Of a stretch of 64,000 nucleotides of DNA, positions 46,411-59,600 are shown piece after piece. The notes below the pieces were generated by a model. It saw only the letters and a program-made list of their open reading frames with translations, did not search any database and was not told the origin of the DNA. Each line of letters begins with the position of its first letter. Position 1 is the stretch's first letter. Source of the DNA: Acarospora socialis (taxonomy: Eukaryota; Ascomycota; Lecanoromycetes; Acarosporales; Acarosporaceae); assembly GCA_025617375.2 (NCBI GenBank), contig JAMYGW020000004.1, positions 248,001 through 312,000 of the forward strand, given 5' to 3'. The translations under genes were made by a program, and so were the position numbers.

Positions 46411-47816
46411 CTAGGTCTTGGCCCCGAGTTCAAGCAGAGTCCTCATAACCCGAGCATGGCCCTTGCTCGTTGCTATCGTCAGTAGATTCCTATATGGACC
46501 TACGTAATTCACGTTGACTCCGGATGCATTGAAAAGCACCTACTCGAATTGCTTCCTCGCCACGATCATGTGCATATAGATCAGCTCCTCCTTCCAACAA
46601 GAAGCGAGCCATGTGCGGCTGACCGCACATACGGCCACGGTTGAGGGAGCCTCGCTTACCTTGCCGTTGATGTCGGCGCCGTTGTCGAGTAGCACTTCCA
46701 CCACCCGCACGTGTCCTGTTTGGCAGATAGGTAGAGCGGCTTTCCACCAGCCATTCTATCTCTATCGGTTCCTCTTGCCAAAAGCAGCTAACAATTCTCT
46801 CGTGGCTCAAGAAGCAGCCTTCTGTAACGCGTCCTGGTGCCTGTAATCTTCATCATTCACAGTGACTCCCTCCTCTAGCATTAACTGCACCACCGATCCG
46901 TGGCCATGGTAGGCAGCCTCTCGAAGGATTTCGGAGTGCAGATTCGATAGAGGGTCGACCTCACCATGTTCCATGAGAAGCTTCACCAGACTCTCATGGC
47001 CACCACAAGCCGCCTTAACAATCGCATGTTCATAAGCCACAGCTGAGACGTCGAGACTATATCTGGGTTCTAGCAACAGTCGAACAACTGGCTCATGGCC
47101 TGCCAACGAGGCCACTTCGAGGGCAGTACCATCAGCTCCACCCGGATCGTTGATATCAGCACCATGCTCGAGAAGCAAGCGGACTATGTTATCATGGCCT
47201 TGTTTCGATGCAGCATGTAGAGGCTTTCCAAATAGTCCGCTTCTTGCGTTGACGTTGAGACCCTCTTCGAGTAGGACTGTAAAAATGGAGAGATTGCCGA
47301 CATACGCCGAAGCTCATAAAGCGTCCTCTGGTTCGCTACGTAGAGGACGTTCCTGCGGTGATCTAGATCCCAGGAACGTGCGCGCCTGGTGTTTACCAAG
47401 GTGTGTCACCGTGGCTCGACAGAGGTCATGCGAGTACTCAAGGCGTTGCTGTTCTGGTCGTGATGGTGTATTATCAAGGAGCAGGTCGGTTGTCTGACGT
47501 ACGATGTGGGTTACGTGGAATCTGCCTGTGCGGTCGGTCCTGGTTATTTGCAACAACACTCTCGTAAGGAATGGTATCGTCGCGCATGGGAGCCGAATAT
47601 CGGTCTTGAGATTATCGGTCTGAGTAATAGCAATGGCGCGAATGATCTCGGAGTCAAATGATTCTGTTTGTGTTAGTATCAGAACATGTTGCGGTAGCTT
47701 TAACCTACATACTCCTGACCAGTCGTAGTGCGACTGCCTTGTATAAGCCCAAGGATAGAACTACATCCTCGATGATCGGTTGAAGGACATCTATCGGTAG
47801 TTCCAGGAGGCTCATT
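46411..47816 (-). pseudogene. Decayed ankyrin-repeat protein gene
   Basis: The start MSLLELPIDVLQPIIEDVVL is the F-box-like N-terminus of a large fungal ankyrin family. After an intron at about 47660-47710 the frame continues through FDSEIIRAIAITQ and SHDLCRATVTHL. At least five ankyrin units follow, such as GKPLHAASKQGHDNIVRLLLEHGADIN, split here as GKPLHAASKQGH and RLLLEHGADIN, then HEPVVRLLL, HESLVKLLMEHG, HGSVVQLMLEEGV and ARVMRTLLELGA. The reading is broken by an in-frame TGA just before the first ankyrin unit (after SEPEDAL), another stop after ALQKAAS, and frame changes in the last 400 bp. Ankyrin genes of this type are expanded and fast-evolving in Pezizomycotina, so loss of one copy is unremarkable. 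Confidence 0.72.
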
Positions 47817-48237
47817 CTGGTCAATGTCACAAGTTTGAGAGATGGAACGTCTCAAAGAACAATATTGCGGCAAGCTGCGGGGAGGACAGAAGAGAGAAGG
47901 GGCAGCGATGCGTTGTACGCTACACCTTGGTGGCGCTGGATCCCTGCCCGTCGTTGTTTTGTTTCCACAATACAGCTTTCATTATATATAGATAAGACCT
48001 GAATATGGCCTTGTACAAATCTCTACGCTTCTTGAATAGCCATCAAGCAATGGTTGCTACAACTCACGTGGCCTATTATTGTTGTTGTTCCCAGCACAGC
48101 CGCCTCAACCGTGGCGAGCCGGTGCCTCATGCACTGCCGTTACCAGGCCAGGTAATCGAAGAGCTTTCTCAACGCGCTTCATCGAAGTTTTGTAAGTTAG
48201 TTAAACACTGTCACAACAAAGGAGGATCCTAGTCACC
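47817..48237. other. Intergenic between ankyrin pseudogene and CSN12
   Basis: 421 bp, nothing recognisable. A 75-codon + ORF at 48005-48232 overlaps the CSN12 3' side and lacks conserved features. Confidence 0.45.
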
Positions 48238-49976
48238 CTAAACCCCTGTTCCCGGAAAAGCAGTGCCCCCCTTACTCAAAACCACAATGCCTCTTTCTCG
48301 GGCAATGTAGCCTTTCATCAAATTCTGGTCACATCTTGTCAGTGTACAGAGACACAATATCCTCACGCCAGCAAGAGCTAAGCGTGCCTGAAGCATCAAC
48401 TTCAAACCGAAAGCAAAAAATAGATCGTACCTTGTAAATCATGTTCGCCAGCAGACACTCCACCTCATCGTCTTCCAGCCTCCCATCTTCCGCTTTACTG
48501 CCCAACCGGATAGCTGCTCCAAACTCGGCAACAGGGATTCTCGTTCTGCGTACAGGTGGAGCTCCTTCCTCCTTGGCGGCTTCGAAGCCTCCGGCGAGGA
48601 AGACTTTCCGAAGCAGGTTACGCAGAGCGATATCACGGCCGCGCTCGAGGGTAAGGTAGATGCGGCGCTTGACGAACTCATTCTCACCAGCGGCGAGAGC
48701 GGCATCGAACCCTGCCAGATCGGCACGTCTGATGCAACGGCCTAGCGGGGTGAACAGGGTGCGGAGACGCGGATAAGGGCTCAGGAGGTCGGAGGTTGGG
48801 AGCGTATGGGTTGTCAGTAGATGACACGGTATCAGGTAGGTGAGGATGAGCCTTTGGAGCGTCCCAGTCAGTCATGGGTCTGCGCGGTGATGGGTGGACC
48901 CATACTCTCGGTTTCGATGAGCATCTTTGTGGCACATCCTCCACGCATCAGTCAAGTGTTCTTCTGCCTATCAAGTGGTAAGCGTGCGTGGTCGTTTTCA
49001 TATAGTAAATGTACGAACAAGTGGCCTACCGTAATATAGTCTTCCTCGAGGAAGAGAATGACACCAACGTAGTACTTGAACGTTACAATGTGTGACTTGG
49101 GGAAAGCTTCGAGTGGCGGCATATCAGTCTTTGCCGCTTGAAGCGCCCGGAGAATGTTCTTTGATAGCCCGATGGAGTTAAGCTGTCATTGACTCAAGTA
49201 TAAGCAGATGGTTTCAGAGAAAGGCTTCGATGACTATATGCAACCTTGAAGTATGTCTTGAAAAGTAGGTTGGTGGTGTAATAGAGGCCCCACTTCCTCG
49301 ACTCTTCAAGGGGTGCCCTAATGCCACATACTCAGCATCTGGTACGTAAGACGATCGATATATGCGTTTCGTATTCTATGACTGCTCGCACTACATACCT
49401 ATCGCTAATACACAAGGTGAAGATCCTATTGATTACTCTCGCCGCGTCCTCTAACTTCTCATTCTTGCCGAAATCTCCAACCACATCATCCTGAAAACCA
49501 GCATTGAAAGTAACAGCCCCTTTACTTCGTGCTTGATTGTCGGCTTTGATCGCGAAGATTCTTAAGTATCTTCCTGCAACATACAGACACGGTACCGTCC
49601 ATGACGGGAATCCTGCACTTGAATAGCCTTTGATAAAGGCATTGGTGACCTCTTTCCATGCTTCATATACCCTCGTCCAGTCTCCTCTTGGTGGAGAGTC
49701 CTCCACTGCTAATATTTCTCCAACTGCTTTCCAGTATGCAACGTAGACTTCAACCCATGCAGTTCCCTCGACCTTAGAAAAACGGACGTCGGTATTGGCA
49801 TGGTGCAGGATGCCATAACGGACATCCGACTGAATACTGAAGCTATTTGAAGCACGGTAGAAGTTGTTTAGTCGATCAGTGTCTATTGGCGGTGGAATTG
49901 GAGTAATTGTTGTTGATAACAATGGCCCGGACCCGATAAGCTGGGCCTGCTTGAAGTCCCGAAATATGACCTCCAT
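48238..49976 (-). CDS. CSN12: CSN12-like PCI-domain protein (COP9 signalosome-associated / TREX-2-like)
   Basis: Six exons (49399-49976, 49245-49317, 49030-49182, 48906-48967, 48431-48851, 48238-48324) sum to exactly 458 codons. The start [17 protein letters not shown] and ITPIPPP are family signatures. The TPR-like part includes [36 protein letters not shown] and [14 protein letters not shown]. The PCI/winged-helix part includes [51 protein letters not shown] and [20 protein letters not shown]. Yeast Csn12 associates with the COP9 signalosome and, with Thp3, with splicing and mRNA export; the paralogue Thp1 works in TREX-2. Four of the five introns cluster in the middle third. An in-frame ATG at 49994 could add six residues. 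It is divergent from eL20. Confidence 0.92.
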
Positions 49977-50587
49977 ATTCAGGGTTGTTACCAAATCCTA
50001 GTCCTTTGACGTAACACTCGCTGCCGTTTGTGTTGCAACCTCATCTTCTCAACTGTGTGGTCTTTCCCTTACAGCTGAAACAAGCATGTTGAACTATTAA
50101 TTATTTGTTGTTGTTTGATGCTCACTTCAGTCATGCCACCAGCGCTAGTGCAGATTAAGGCCTCGCTTAGTCAAAGGGCACGAAAACCCTACACAAATCG
50201 GTCGCTAAATGTTAACCTCGAAAGTTCAACGATAGCAAACCGACACCGACGGCAATACAGTAACAGTAAGTCAGCTACAACTCAGGCTACTAGTATCTAC
50301 TAACCACTGAAGCAGATGGGTAAGTGCATTTCTTTCTCAGGTTTAGGGAGCCAGCTGGAGGATACACGCAACAACCGGGACGCAAAGAGACGGGCAAGCC
50401 CTCACGAACAACTAGGAGCGCCATCATAGACACTTGACAGAGATGACCAGCGACTATCTTCGTAAGGATTGTGCAAAATTTCGCCGTTCAGCGACAACCC
50501 AGCGTTGCCCGCGATACTGAAACCGAACGGCACGACTTCAACCACATCACACAATCACTCAAACCATACATAACAGACAAAGCAATC
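49977..50587. promoter_or_regulatory. Divergent promoter of CSN12 and RPL20
   Basis: 611 bp separate the start codons. An AAAACCCTA string near 50184 resembles half of the ARCCCTA element used by Tbf1 at ribosomal-protein promoters in several fungi; a single short match is weak evidence. A small ORF at 50115-50303 has no support. Confidence 0.5.
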
Positions 50588-51336
50588 ATGTCACCGGGCG
50601 TCCTAGAGGAATGGGGTAACATACAATGTTTACGAGGAGGCTGATGTATGGTATGAACAGGTCGGCTCAACGAATACCAGGTCATAGGGCGCCATTTGCC
50701 CACCGAGGCCAACCCCACGCCGAAGCTTTACCGGATGCGCATCTTTGCGCCAAACACTGTCGTTGCAAAGTCGCGGTTCTGGTACTTTCTTATGAAGCTG
50801 AGGAAGGTTAAGAAGGCCAATGGCGAGATTGTCAGCTTGAACGTGGTGGGTAAATCCGGGTTCGAGAGGGTCATACGGTTTTGAGGAATCAGTGTGGACT
50901 TATTTGTGGTGGGCATACCTATGCTAATGGCGCTCTTCTGCACAGATCCACGAGAAGCGCCCACAAAAGGTCAAGAACTTCGGTATCTGGATCCGCTACG
51001 ATTCGCGCTCGGGAACGCACAACATGTACAAGGAATACCGGGAAATGTCAAGAACCGATGCGGTTGAGGCTCTTTACCAAGATATGGCCGCACGGCACAG
51101 GGCCCGCTTTAGGTCGATACATGTACGTCTACGATACAGCCCCACCGGTCAATGACTCGCTGACACAACATTACCAGATCCTGAAAGTAGTGGAGGTAGA
51201 GAAGACGGCGGACGTCAAGCGACCCTACATTAGGCAACTCCTGGCCAAAGACCTTAAGTTCCCTCTTCCTCACCGTATTCCGAAGGGTGTCGGGAAGAAG
51301 CTGTTTGTTGCGAAGAGGCCGTCGACTTTTGCTTGA
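50588..51336 (+). CDS. RPL20: 60S ribosomal protein eL20 (L18a)
   Basis: Four exons (50588-50615, 50661-50845, 50946-51122, 51178-51336) give 182 residues. The matches are near-identical to fungal eL20: [91 protein letters not shown] and [13 protein letters not shown], ending in KRPSTFA. It is a structural protein of the large subunit. The first exon encodes only [10 protein letters not shown]; homologues usually read MSxxGRLNEYQ, so the 5' splice site may instead lie earlier, for example after MSPG with a non-consensus GC donor. Early introns are typical of fungal ribosomal-protein genes. Confidence 0.96.
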
Positions 51337-51850
51337 TTTGGAGGACTGTCTAGAGCTGTGTCACTTGATATGCAAGGTCAAGCTAGAACTTTCCCTTGCT
51401 CGAGTCACGTCTATGAGATGTAGCTTGAAAGCAATTCTAGCATACCTTGACTGCCAAGTCGCTTCTTAAGCGGTGCAATGTCTTGAGACCGTCCTCTATC
51501 AAGACTGTAGACCAGTCGATGCCCTCCTTGGATTGACCGAGTTGTAAGGATCCACATCCTCAGTTGGAGTGTCCTCTTTGCGATCGTGTTCGAATTCGAA
51601 CATAAAGATATCCAAATGCAGATTAGCGTACTTGCCCAAGAGTGCGGCTCCTTGACCGCGCGAGCCCAGAGCGGTCTAGCCTGTTCACTAGCTCGACATC
51701 TGATAACCTTCACAACCGTGTCCTCCAAAAGCTCCTTAGCAAAGATCACAAAATCCAAACCATCACAACTAACAGTCCCTTCCAGCCTCTGCCCAACTCT
51801 CCACACTCCTTTCCCAAGCGCGTTGCAAGCCTAGCAATCAACGTAAAACA
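51337..51850. other. Intergenic between RPL20 and SBH1
   Basis: 514 bp, read as RPL20 terminator and SBH1 promoter. Overlapping ORFs on both strands (51411-51806 minus; 51586-51857 plus) lack conserved motifs. Confidence 0.45.
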
Positions 51851-52516
51851 ATGGTGAGTCGCACCACACCTTCCCATCCACCAATCGCACAATTCCAAAC
51901 CCTTCGCTCTCCATCACCCAAAACCCGAACTACCCAATTCAACCTTAACCGTCCAACTGACTCCAAACCCAGTCCTCACCACGCCCCAGCTCGCCCGCCA
52001 ACCCCCTCGGCGGCTCCTCCGCCAGTACGGGATCCAGCACCGCGCGCCCATCGTCACCGACCCCGCCGGGGGGACCGAAGACCGCGATCCGGCGCAAGGC
52101 GGCCGCCGATCGCGCGGATAAGGTGGCGAATGCGAGGCCGAGTAGTACGAGGGCGGCGGGCGCGGGGGGGAGTAGTAGTACGATGTTAAGTGAGTGCGAG
52201 GTTTTTCATGTTAAGGGTGTCGGGAGGGGGAATGGGGGGAAAACGTGGAAGAGGGAGGCGTGAAGGGTGAATGGGGTGCATGGGTTGGAAGAGACGTTGC
52301 TGACTTTAGTTGGTGGACGGTAGGGTTGTATACGGATGAGTCGCCGGGGTTGAAGGTCGATCCGGTTGTGGTGTTGGTTCTGTCGCTGGGGTTTATTTTT
52401 AGTGTTGTTGCGCTGCATAGTAGGGTTCCCGCTCTTACCTTGTTGCCTTACGGTTGAAAGCGGTTCTAACACTGGACACAGTTATTGCGAAGATTACGAG
52501 GAGGTTTTCTTCATAG
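51851..52516 (+). CDS. SBH1: Sec61 translocon beta subunit
   Basis: Four exons (51851-51853, 51973-52189, 52324-52419, 52482-52516) sum to 117 codons including the stop, giving a 116-residue tail-anchored protein. The first exon is only the ATG, immediately followed by GTGAGT. Exon 2 encodes the Ser/Pro/Gly-rich N-terminus ending in GPKTAIRRKAAADRADKV and GAGGSSSTML. Exon 3 carries the family core LYTDESPGLKVDPVVVLVLS and the start of the transmembrane helix (LGFIFSVVALH). Exon 4 adds IIAKITRRFSS. Sec61-beta/Sbh1 stabilises the Sec61 channel at the ER membrane. The choice of acceptor at 52323 is fixed by the conserved LRLYTDES joint and by the frame sum. Confidence 0.95.
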
Positions 52517-53620
52517 GCTGTTGTTGAGTTTTTGTGTAGGGACGTTGCGAGAGTGGTCTGGTCTTAACTACCTTAGCTATCGTATTCCCTCATGCCTGCT
52601 GTGCTGAGAGGAAAAGACGGTTCTTTGACCATTCCGGATCTGAGGCTAAAATAAGGAGCTACATCATCGATTGTGTACCATTATAATGTATGTTTATCTA
52701 TTTTAGCATTGCGGGAGCAGTTATTCTATGCTTTGGCTATATACCAGTAGTTCATGTTATGGTGGATTCGGATCATTGAAGGTCAACAGATATACACTGG
52801 TTATATACTGTCACCAGAAATGAAGATAGGGGTCACGTGTTGATCAGATAAATTCCATATGCGTTTGCATGTGGTTTGGTATCCGCTTAGTCATACTTAG
52901 GTCTAGAATGTGGTCTCTATCTGAACTCACATCAACAAACTTGTGTACGACAACCCCGATGGCTTTTTAAATGTTATGGTTTATATCTTTCCGGGTTGAT
53001 TAAAATGGGCTCAGGGAGGACCCCACACTACATAATATGCGTATTCTGTATAACCATACAGAGAGTGCCCTTAAAATTCTCTCAGAAGTCCTTGGAACCG
53101 TCATGCAATAGAAGCAGTGACGATAGTGACTGTAAAGGTTGACAACTATTGTGGAAGCTACTTCGAAGATTTACGACCAAGGAGTACCCTGCACCAGCAT
53201 CTGGTTTGAAAGGTATCCAGTTGAGTTAGTTTCTCAAACAGGTGCAGGCGACGACTGTCTCTTAGAGGCCAGGTGCCCCTCAGGTCATCAAGACCAACCT
53301 TACCTTAGGTTTCATGCCACCCGTGACATCGCAGTTAGAGTATGCCAACTCTTCGCCTCCACTTGTGCTCTACTATACAAACACACACTTAGACTACGTC
53401 AGTCCCAGGCAACGTCTCATATATCTAGGGTAGGCACATCGGGGTTGTTTGTGGTGATGATGCATTCCGTTTAACAGCGCACAACGTGCGTCTACTGACC
53501 ACCAACGACGATGACGCAACTGCTGGAATGATCGACTGAGGGGACGGCTTGACTCAAGAGCTTATCAAGCGGTCTATTACGATGCTCAAGCATTGCTGAG
53601 GGAAAACGGGGTTCGCCAGC
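52517..53620. other. Intergenic between SBH1 and ATG2
   Basis: 1.1 kb, AT-rich in its first half by eye. A 111-codon + ORF (53139-53474) has no recognised domain and no splice context. It presumably holds the ATG2 promoter. Confidence 0.45.
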
Positions 53621-56600
53621 ATGGCCTATTTTGTCCCATCGTTCTTTCAGAAACGGCTACTACGATACGCACTGTCGCGGCTGGAGCTACTGGATACTGA
53701 TGCGCTGGACCTGGAAAGGCTGGATATAGTGTGGGGAAAGCGAAGCACGGTAGAGCTCCGGGATGTAGGGTTACGTCTGAAGGTAGATAAGCACCAAAGG
53801 TCCGGGTTGAGGTTGGCGCGCGCGTTGGGGCACAAGGATGGTTATCGTGAATATCTTACTGACGGTGCAATACTTGTAGAAACTTTCCTTACTCTTGCAG
53901 CTGCCGCGAAACTTTGACATCCGCAAAGCGACGATTTCATTGCTTCGAGTTACGGTGCCTGCGGACATCTACAATAGTGGGATCATTGTGGAAGTTGAAG
54001 GCGTGGATGTACAACTGGGTGTATTAGAAAGCGAAGAGCCCAGTTCAGCGGGGACCAAGTCGAAGTCGGGGCACAAGTACAAATCTGGCATCGCGAAGAC
54101 CGTCAAAGCGAACCGGTCGCGGAGTCCGCATCCAGCTGTACACGATCCGGGTGGCCAAAGTTCAGAAGAGGACCTCGAATCTGAAGACGGAGATGTTACA
54201 AATCATCTCCCTACGACGGATGACCTAGCGCAGTCGTTCTTGCAGTCTGAGCCGCAGGAGGAGAAGGCAGAGTTACAAGCTGCTATAGAGTCCCAGTCAC
54301 GGTCCCAGTCTCTCCAAGATTCGGCAGTATCCGCCTACGATGGAGAAGCAGCCGTCGGGTTTGGAACAACGACTGGCCTTTCACTTCCAGGATTTTTAGC
54401 GGGCTTTCTCAGAGGTGTTTGTGACAGACTCCAAATTAGAGTGAAGCAGGTCGAGCTCAGCCTCGCTCTACAGATTGCTGCGGAGGTCTTAAGTGGAACC
54501 CCGAGTCTCAATGGAGGAGAAAGTGTGACTTTCAAGCTGTTCATCAACGACGTGGATATAGAAAGTTTATTCGAGAGTACGGACCGGGAAGACCAGGTCT
54601 CGGAAAAACAGCAGGCTTCAAACAATTCAAATAATCTACCAGCAGGGTCAACAGTGACTGGTAAGCGGTGCATTACCCTACATAACATTCGAGGCATGCT
54701 GGTATCAGAGGCTGCGCTTTTCAACACATTGTCCCGACCACCGGTGGCGCCGTCGTCCTCAGCCACCAAGCCGGACGATACACCCTCCATTCATGCCGAG
54801 CGATCCAGCCCACCGTCTTCCTCTCGGACTTCAAGTGAAGGCCTTGGAATGACACAGTCCACGATCTTTCATACATATGAGAATCCCGGCCCCGGTGCAT
54901 CACGACTAGAGGCGTCGATAGCCACCAGTGACGGAGGAAGGTTCGCTGATGCGGGCATTGATGATGATGTCGACGCACCTGAGACTGGTCGCGAAGCTGC
55001 ATCAAGCGTCTCTGGAAACAGTGTTTTGGATGACCCTCGAATAAGAGACGAGTTGCTCGACAGTCGCTTTAATGACAACACGATTGAAGATTCCGTTACC
55101 TTACCCGCGTTTGCTCTCAACTCTTCTCCTGTTTTCGGTGAGGGGGCAATTTCAGTTTGTGATGATCACGAGCTTGATGAAGTGTCGATACGTAGCCATC
55201 CTACAAGAAAAGATATGGGGTCTGGAATAAGCGGCAGCTCGCGCTCGACTAACGCGACATCTCCTCAGCAAACAGGTAATAGACTCCACCCGCGGGCTCG
55301 ATCTCGATCAATTTCACTAGTAGACGATCCGCCTCTGCACACTGACCGGACGGACAACTTAGTCTCTGGAGCACAAGCTATACATGAGCTATCAACGAGC
55401 GAAAGGGACAGCGATGTGCCGGTTATACCGCCCACTGAGGATTTGTCAGAGTCCAAGCTTTTCAGTCATGAGGAAGCAGCAAGCATGTATATGAGTGCTA
55501 TTAGTCATGCGTCCTCAGAAGATGTAGACGGAAGGATTGTTCCAGGCGGATGGGAGGCTTCGAATTCTACCAGCGGTAATGCTGTGTTCAACTCGCCAAC
55601 GTTTGAAACCACCAACACCATTGAAGAATCGATATCCTTAGGTACAGATGGGTCGCCGTCGACGGCTGAGAATATAGAGCTGCACGCAACAAACGATGAT
55701 GAATACGACAACAGAAGTAGGACGCCCACTCCGCGGTCTCGTCTCAGAAGTGGTGATCAGTCACACAATGTTGTAAGGTCAGGTGTCGAAGCATCGCCAT
55801 CACAACCTCACTTGAATCAAGAAGCTCACAGATGTGCAACATCGGACTCCACCCACTCTCCAGATACCTCCTACAGTCCTCCATTGATGGCCAAGTGCGT
55901 ATTCGATATTGAACAGCTCAGTATTAAGTTACCTATACCGAGAACTGATACAACACAATCCGCCTCAGATACGGGGTTCGATACAGTCCCGAAGAGCTCC
56001 ACCTCAGACCCATGGGAAATGCCAGGCGCATTCTCAAGAACACAGGAAGAGAGCCATAAGTTACCCAGACCTAGAAAGATCGCTAGCCAGGATATCGCCA
56101 AACCTGAGCTTATGAAGTCCTCCGGTCGCGGTGACAATCACAGCACGCCGAATCCTGATCAGTTGGTCGATGTTGCTCAAGATATGGCCTATGAATTTGG
56201 CATATCCACAGTCCAGGCTCAACTCGACATCGCCGTCGGTCGTCTTCTCGCTGCGGTGGTGCAACAGCTTATTGCTTCGATAGACACACACAGTGCGTCG
56301 AGCCAGACCCAACACGTCGGTGTTCAGAAGGGGTCAACAAAATATGGGTTGATTATCGAAAAGACTTCTATAAAACTACTGGAGCACCTTCATGGATTCC
56401 ATATCTCGTCCATCTCGGACGCCGAAACTGGTGCCCTTGATAAAGTCGAGGCCCTGGCCGATAATATTCTCCTTGTCTCGACCGTAGAAGGCCTCCATTT
56501 GTCCAAACTAAGCACTCCAGATTCCTCAAGCGTTCGGTTATCTATGGCAAAATTCTTGTTTGGTTACGTTAATGACAATATCCTGTCGTTCAACGCAAGC

Positions 56601-59600
56601 CTGAAAATGAGAGACTCCATAAGGGACAATCTGACACCTGACGGTAAAGATCTATCGTTATCAATTCTGCACACCGGAGAGTCATGCAAAATCAATTTAA
56701 GTACTTTACCAGTTCATATCTCAATGGACCTCCAGCGTTTAGATGAAACATTCAGCTGGTTTGGGGGATTCAGTGGTATCTTAGAGCTCGGCAGCTCGAT
56801 GGCTTCGACGAACACGGTTGTCGGTGCCAGTGCGAAGCAAACACAGATTCCAAAACGCTCTCGGGCTGTCCACTTTGCGACTACTACTGAGCAAGATGTG
56901 CTGGAGTTTAATAGCCACCAGTCCTCCAATAAAGCCAACGCCAGGATTGGAGGATTCGTCCTTGACCTCACCGGTCGGCTATGCAGCATCCGTCTTGAGT
57001 CCACGGCCATGAAAATAGTCAGTCGCGACGAAGGGGTTGGATTGCAAGTAGACAAAGTCAAAGTCGATGGACCTCATCTCATAGATCAAGATCAGGAGCC
57101 CTCCATCGCAGCCCACCTTACCAATATACGAGTCGAGTACTTGTCTACACCTAAAGAAGTTGACCTCGGCCGACTGCTCTCCCTTCTGACGCCATCTGCA
57201 GACAAATACGATCACGATGATGATATACTCGTTGAGACTCTTCTACGTCAACGAAGGCAGGGCGGTGTGCTACGCGTTACCATCGCGGACATCATGACGG
57301 AAGTGCTGGATTTTGATTCCTTCAAATTCCTTCCCACCCTAGTTGACGATGCTTCGAAGCTATCCACTGTCGCAAAGTATCTGCCTGAAGATGATCGTCC
57401 GGGTATATTGACCTTGGGCTTGATTCGTGATCTTAGTTTCCAAATCAAGATCAATCAAGCTGTTGGCGACTTACGGTCCAGTATGCAGAATTTGGAAGTG
57501 GCACATGTGGGCCTACCTTCACTCTTGGCCTTGTGTATTGAAGGGCTTCAACTTCAGCGCAATCACGATGAGGAGCTGATAGGCAGAGTGTTAACAACAA
57601 AGCCAGCTTATTCTCACGGACGGACACCTATGGTTATGGCTAGGTTGATTGGCGACGAACTGGAACCAACTTTCAAGCTCAAGTTATGGAATGTTCGTGT
57701 AGAGTATAGAGTCCCTACTATAATGGCAATCTTGGGACTCTCAGATACAACAACGGCCGAGGATGTTACAGCTGAACTGGTCAACTCGGTCGTTACACTG
57801 ACAAGTCAACGTGTCGAAGAGAGCGGGAAGCCTCCTAGCGACTCACCATCTAGCAGCGCTCAATCTACCGCAAGCTCCAAAGCTATGAAGCTTGACATTG
57901 TGTTCCGAGATTCCGTTATTGGGCTCAACCCTAGGAATCTTCCCCACAAAGGTCTTTTTGTTATCACCGACGCAAGGTTCTCTGGCTCAGTGCTAAAGCG
58001 AGATGACCCTCGTGCCACACTGGAGATCAAAAAGGCTGCTTTCCTGGTCATTGACGATGTCAAAAACATTCTCGCAGCCGAGGTATTACCGGAAAGCGAA
58101 GGTGTCCAGTCCAAGATATCTCAAGTGCAAGAGCTCTGCAATATGGGCTATGTCGCTGTCAGTTATATCTCATCGGCTAGGGCGCAGATCAACGTTATCG
58201 TGTCTAGCATATCAAGGGAGAATTCTATCGAGATCGAGTTACGCGATGATCTCTTCGTGCTGGAATCATGCGCCGACTCGACTCAAACCATATTCGGTCT
58301 TCTGAACGGACTGAAACCACCAATGCCTTTGAGCAAGGAGATCAAGTACAGGACCGAGATTGTACCGGTACAGGACATGCTCGCGTCACTCTCCGGCGAT
58401 GCTTTTGGTCAAATAGGGGGCCCTCAACATGTAGGAGATGAGGAGCCCCTGGAACTCGATGATGGAGACATGGTAGATGATGACGTTCCTCAAAATTTCG
58501 AGTTTGTCAACAGCTTCTACAGACATGAACCGGAGCCGACCTCGGAGGAACTCGCAGACAGTTTTTTGGAAGAGGACCTTGGGCATTTGGTTACCCCACC
58601 AATTACTCGGGAGATTGGGGACAAGAACTTACTGCAAAGTTTCCAGGAGCAATACGAAATAGCGCCTGGACGGGAGCCGCTTGACTTCCGAGAGGATCAT
58701 TTTGGTACAAGGCCTGCGTTCCAAGGCAAAGCTCATCGATGGAACCCTGCTCAAAACACATACAGTTTGGAAGACGACTATAGAGTCCGAGGCAGTCCGT
58801 TGAGAGTCCGCGTCCGTGATGTACACTTTATCTGGAATCTCTTCGATGGGTATGACTGGCAGAAGACAAGGGACGTCATTTCTAAGACTGTTAGGGATGT
58901 CGAACTCAGAGCTACTGAAAGAAAGGCACGGAAAGATAGGCGGTTGTCATTCGACGGTGACGATGAAGAGGAGTCAGTGATTGGGGATTTTCTCTTCAAC
59001 TCTATTTACATTGGCATACCCGCCAACCGAGACCCTCGCGAGCTTTCACATCAGATCAATCGCAACGTCGAAGACCACGCAAGTGAGACAGAGAGTTATG
59101 CGACCTCAACAGTGTCTGGCTCGCCCAGTCGGCAGGGCTCATTACCGCGCGTGAAACGAAAGAAGCTCCGACTCACTCGAAGCAAGCACCACAAGATGAC
59201 TTTTGAGCTCAAGGGCGTGTCTGCAGATTTGGTTGTGTTTCCACCCAATTCAGGTGAAACCCAAAGCTCCATCGACATGCGAGTGAAGGACTTCGATATC
59301 TTCGACCATGTACCATCTTCGACTTGGAAGAAGTTCGCCACGTATATGCAAGACGCAGGAGAGAGGGAAAGTGATAGCAATATGATACACCTTGAGATCA
59401 TGAACATCAAGCCTGTGCCTGAACTTGCAGCCTCAGAGATAGTGTTGAAGGTAAGATTCGCAAAGGTATCATCTAGTAAAGCTAATCGGTTCATCAGGCT
59501 ACCGTTCTTCCACTTCGTCTGCATGTGGATCAGGACGCACTCGACTTCATGACTCGGTTTTTCGAGTTCAAGGATGAGGACGTTCCTATGCATGCCTCCC

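Noticed and set aside
50115-50303. 62-codon ORF upstream of RPL20
   Set aside because: Lies in the promoter/leader, lacks homology, and is not joined in frame to RPL20.
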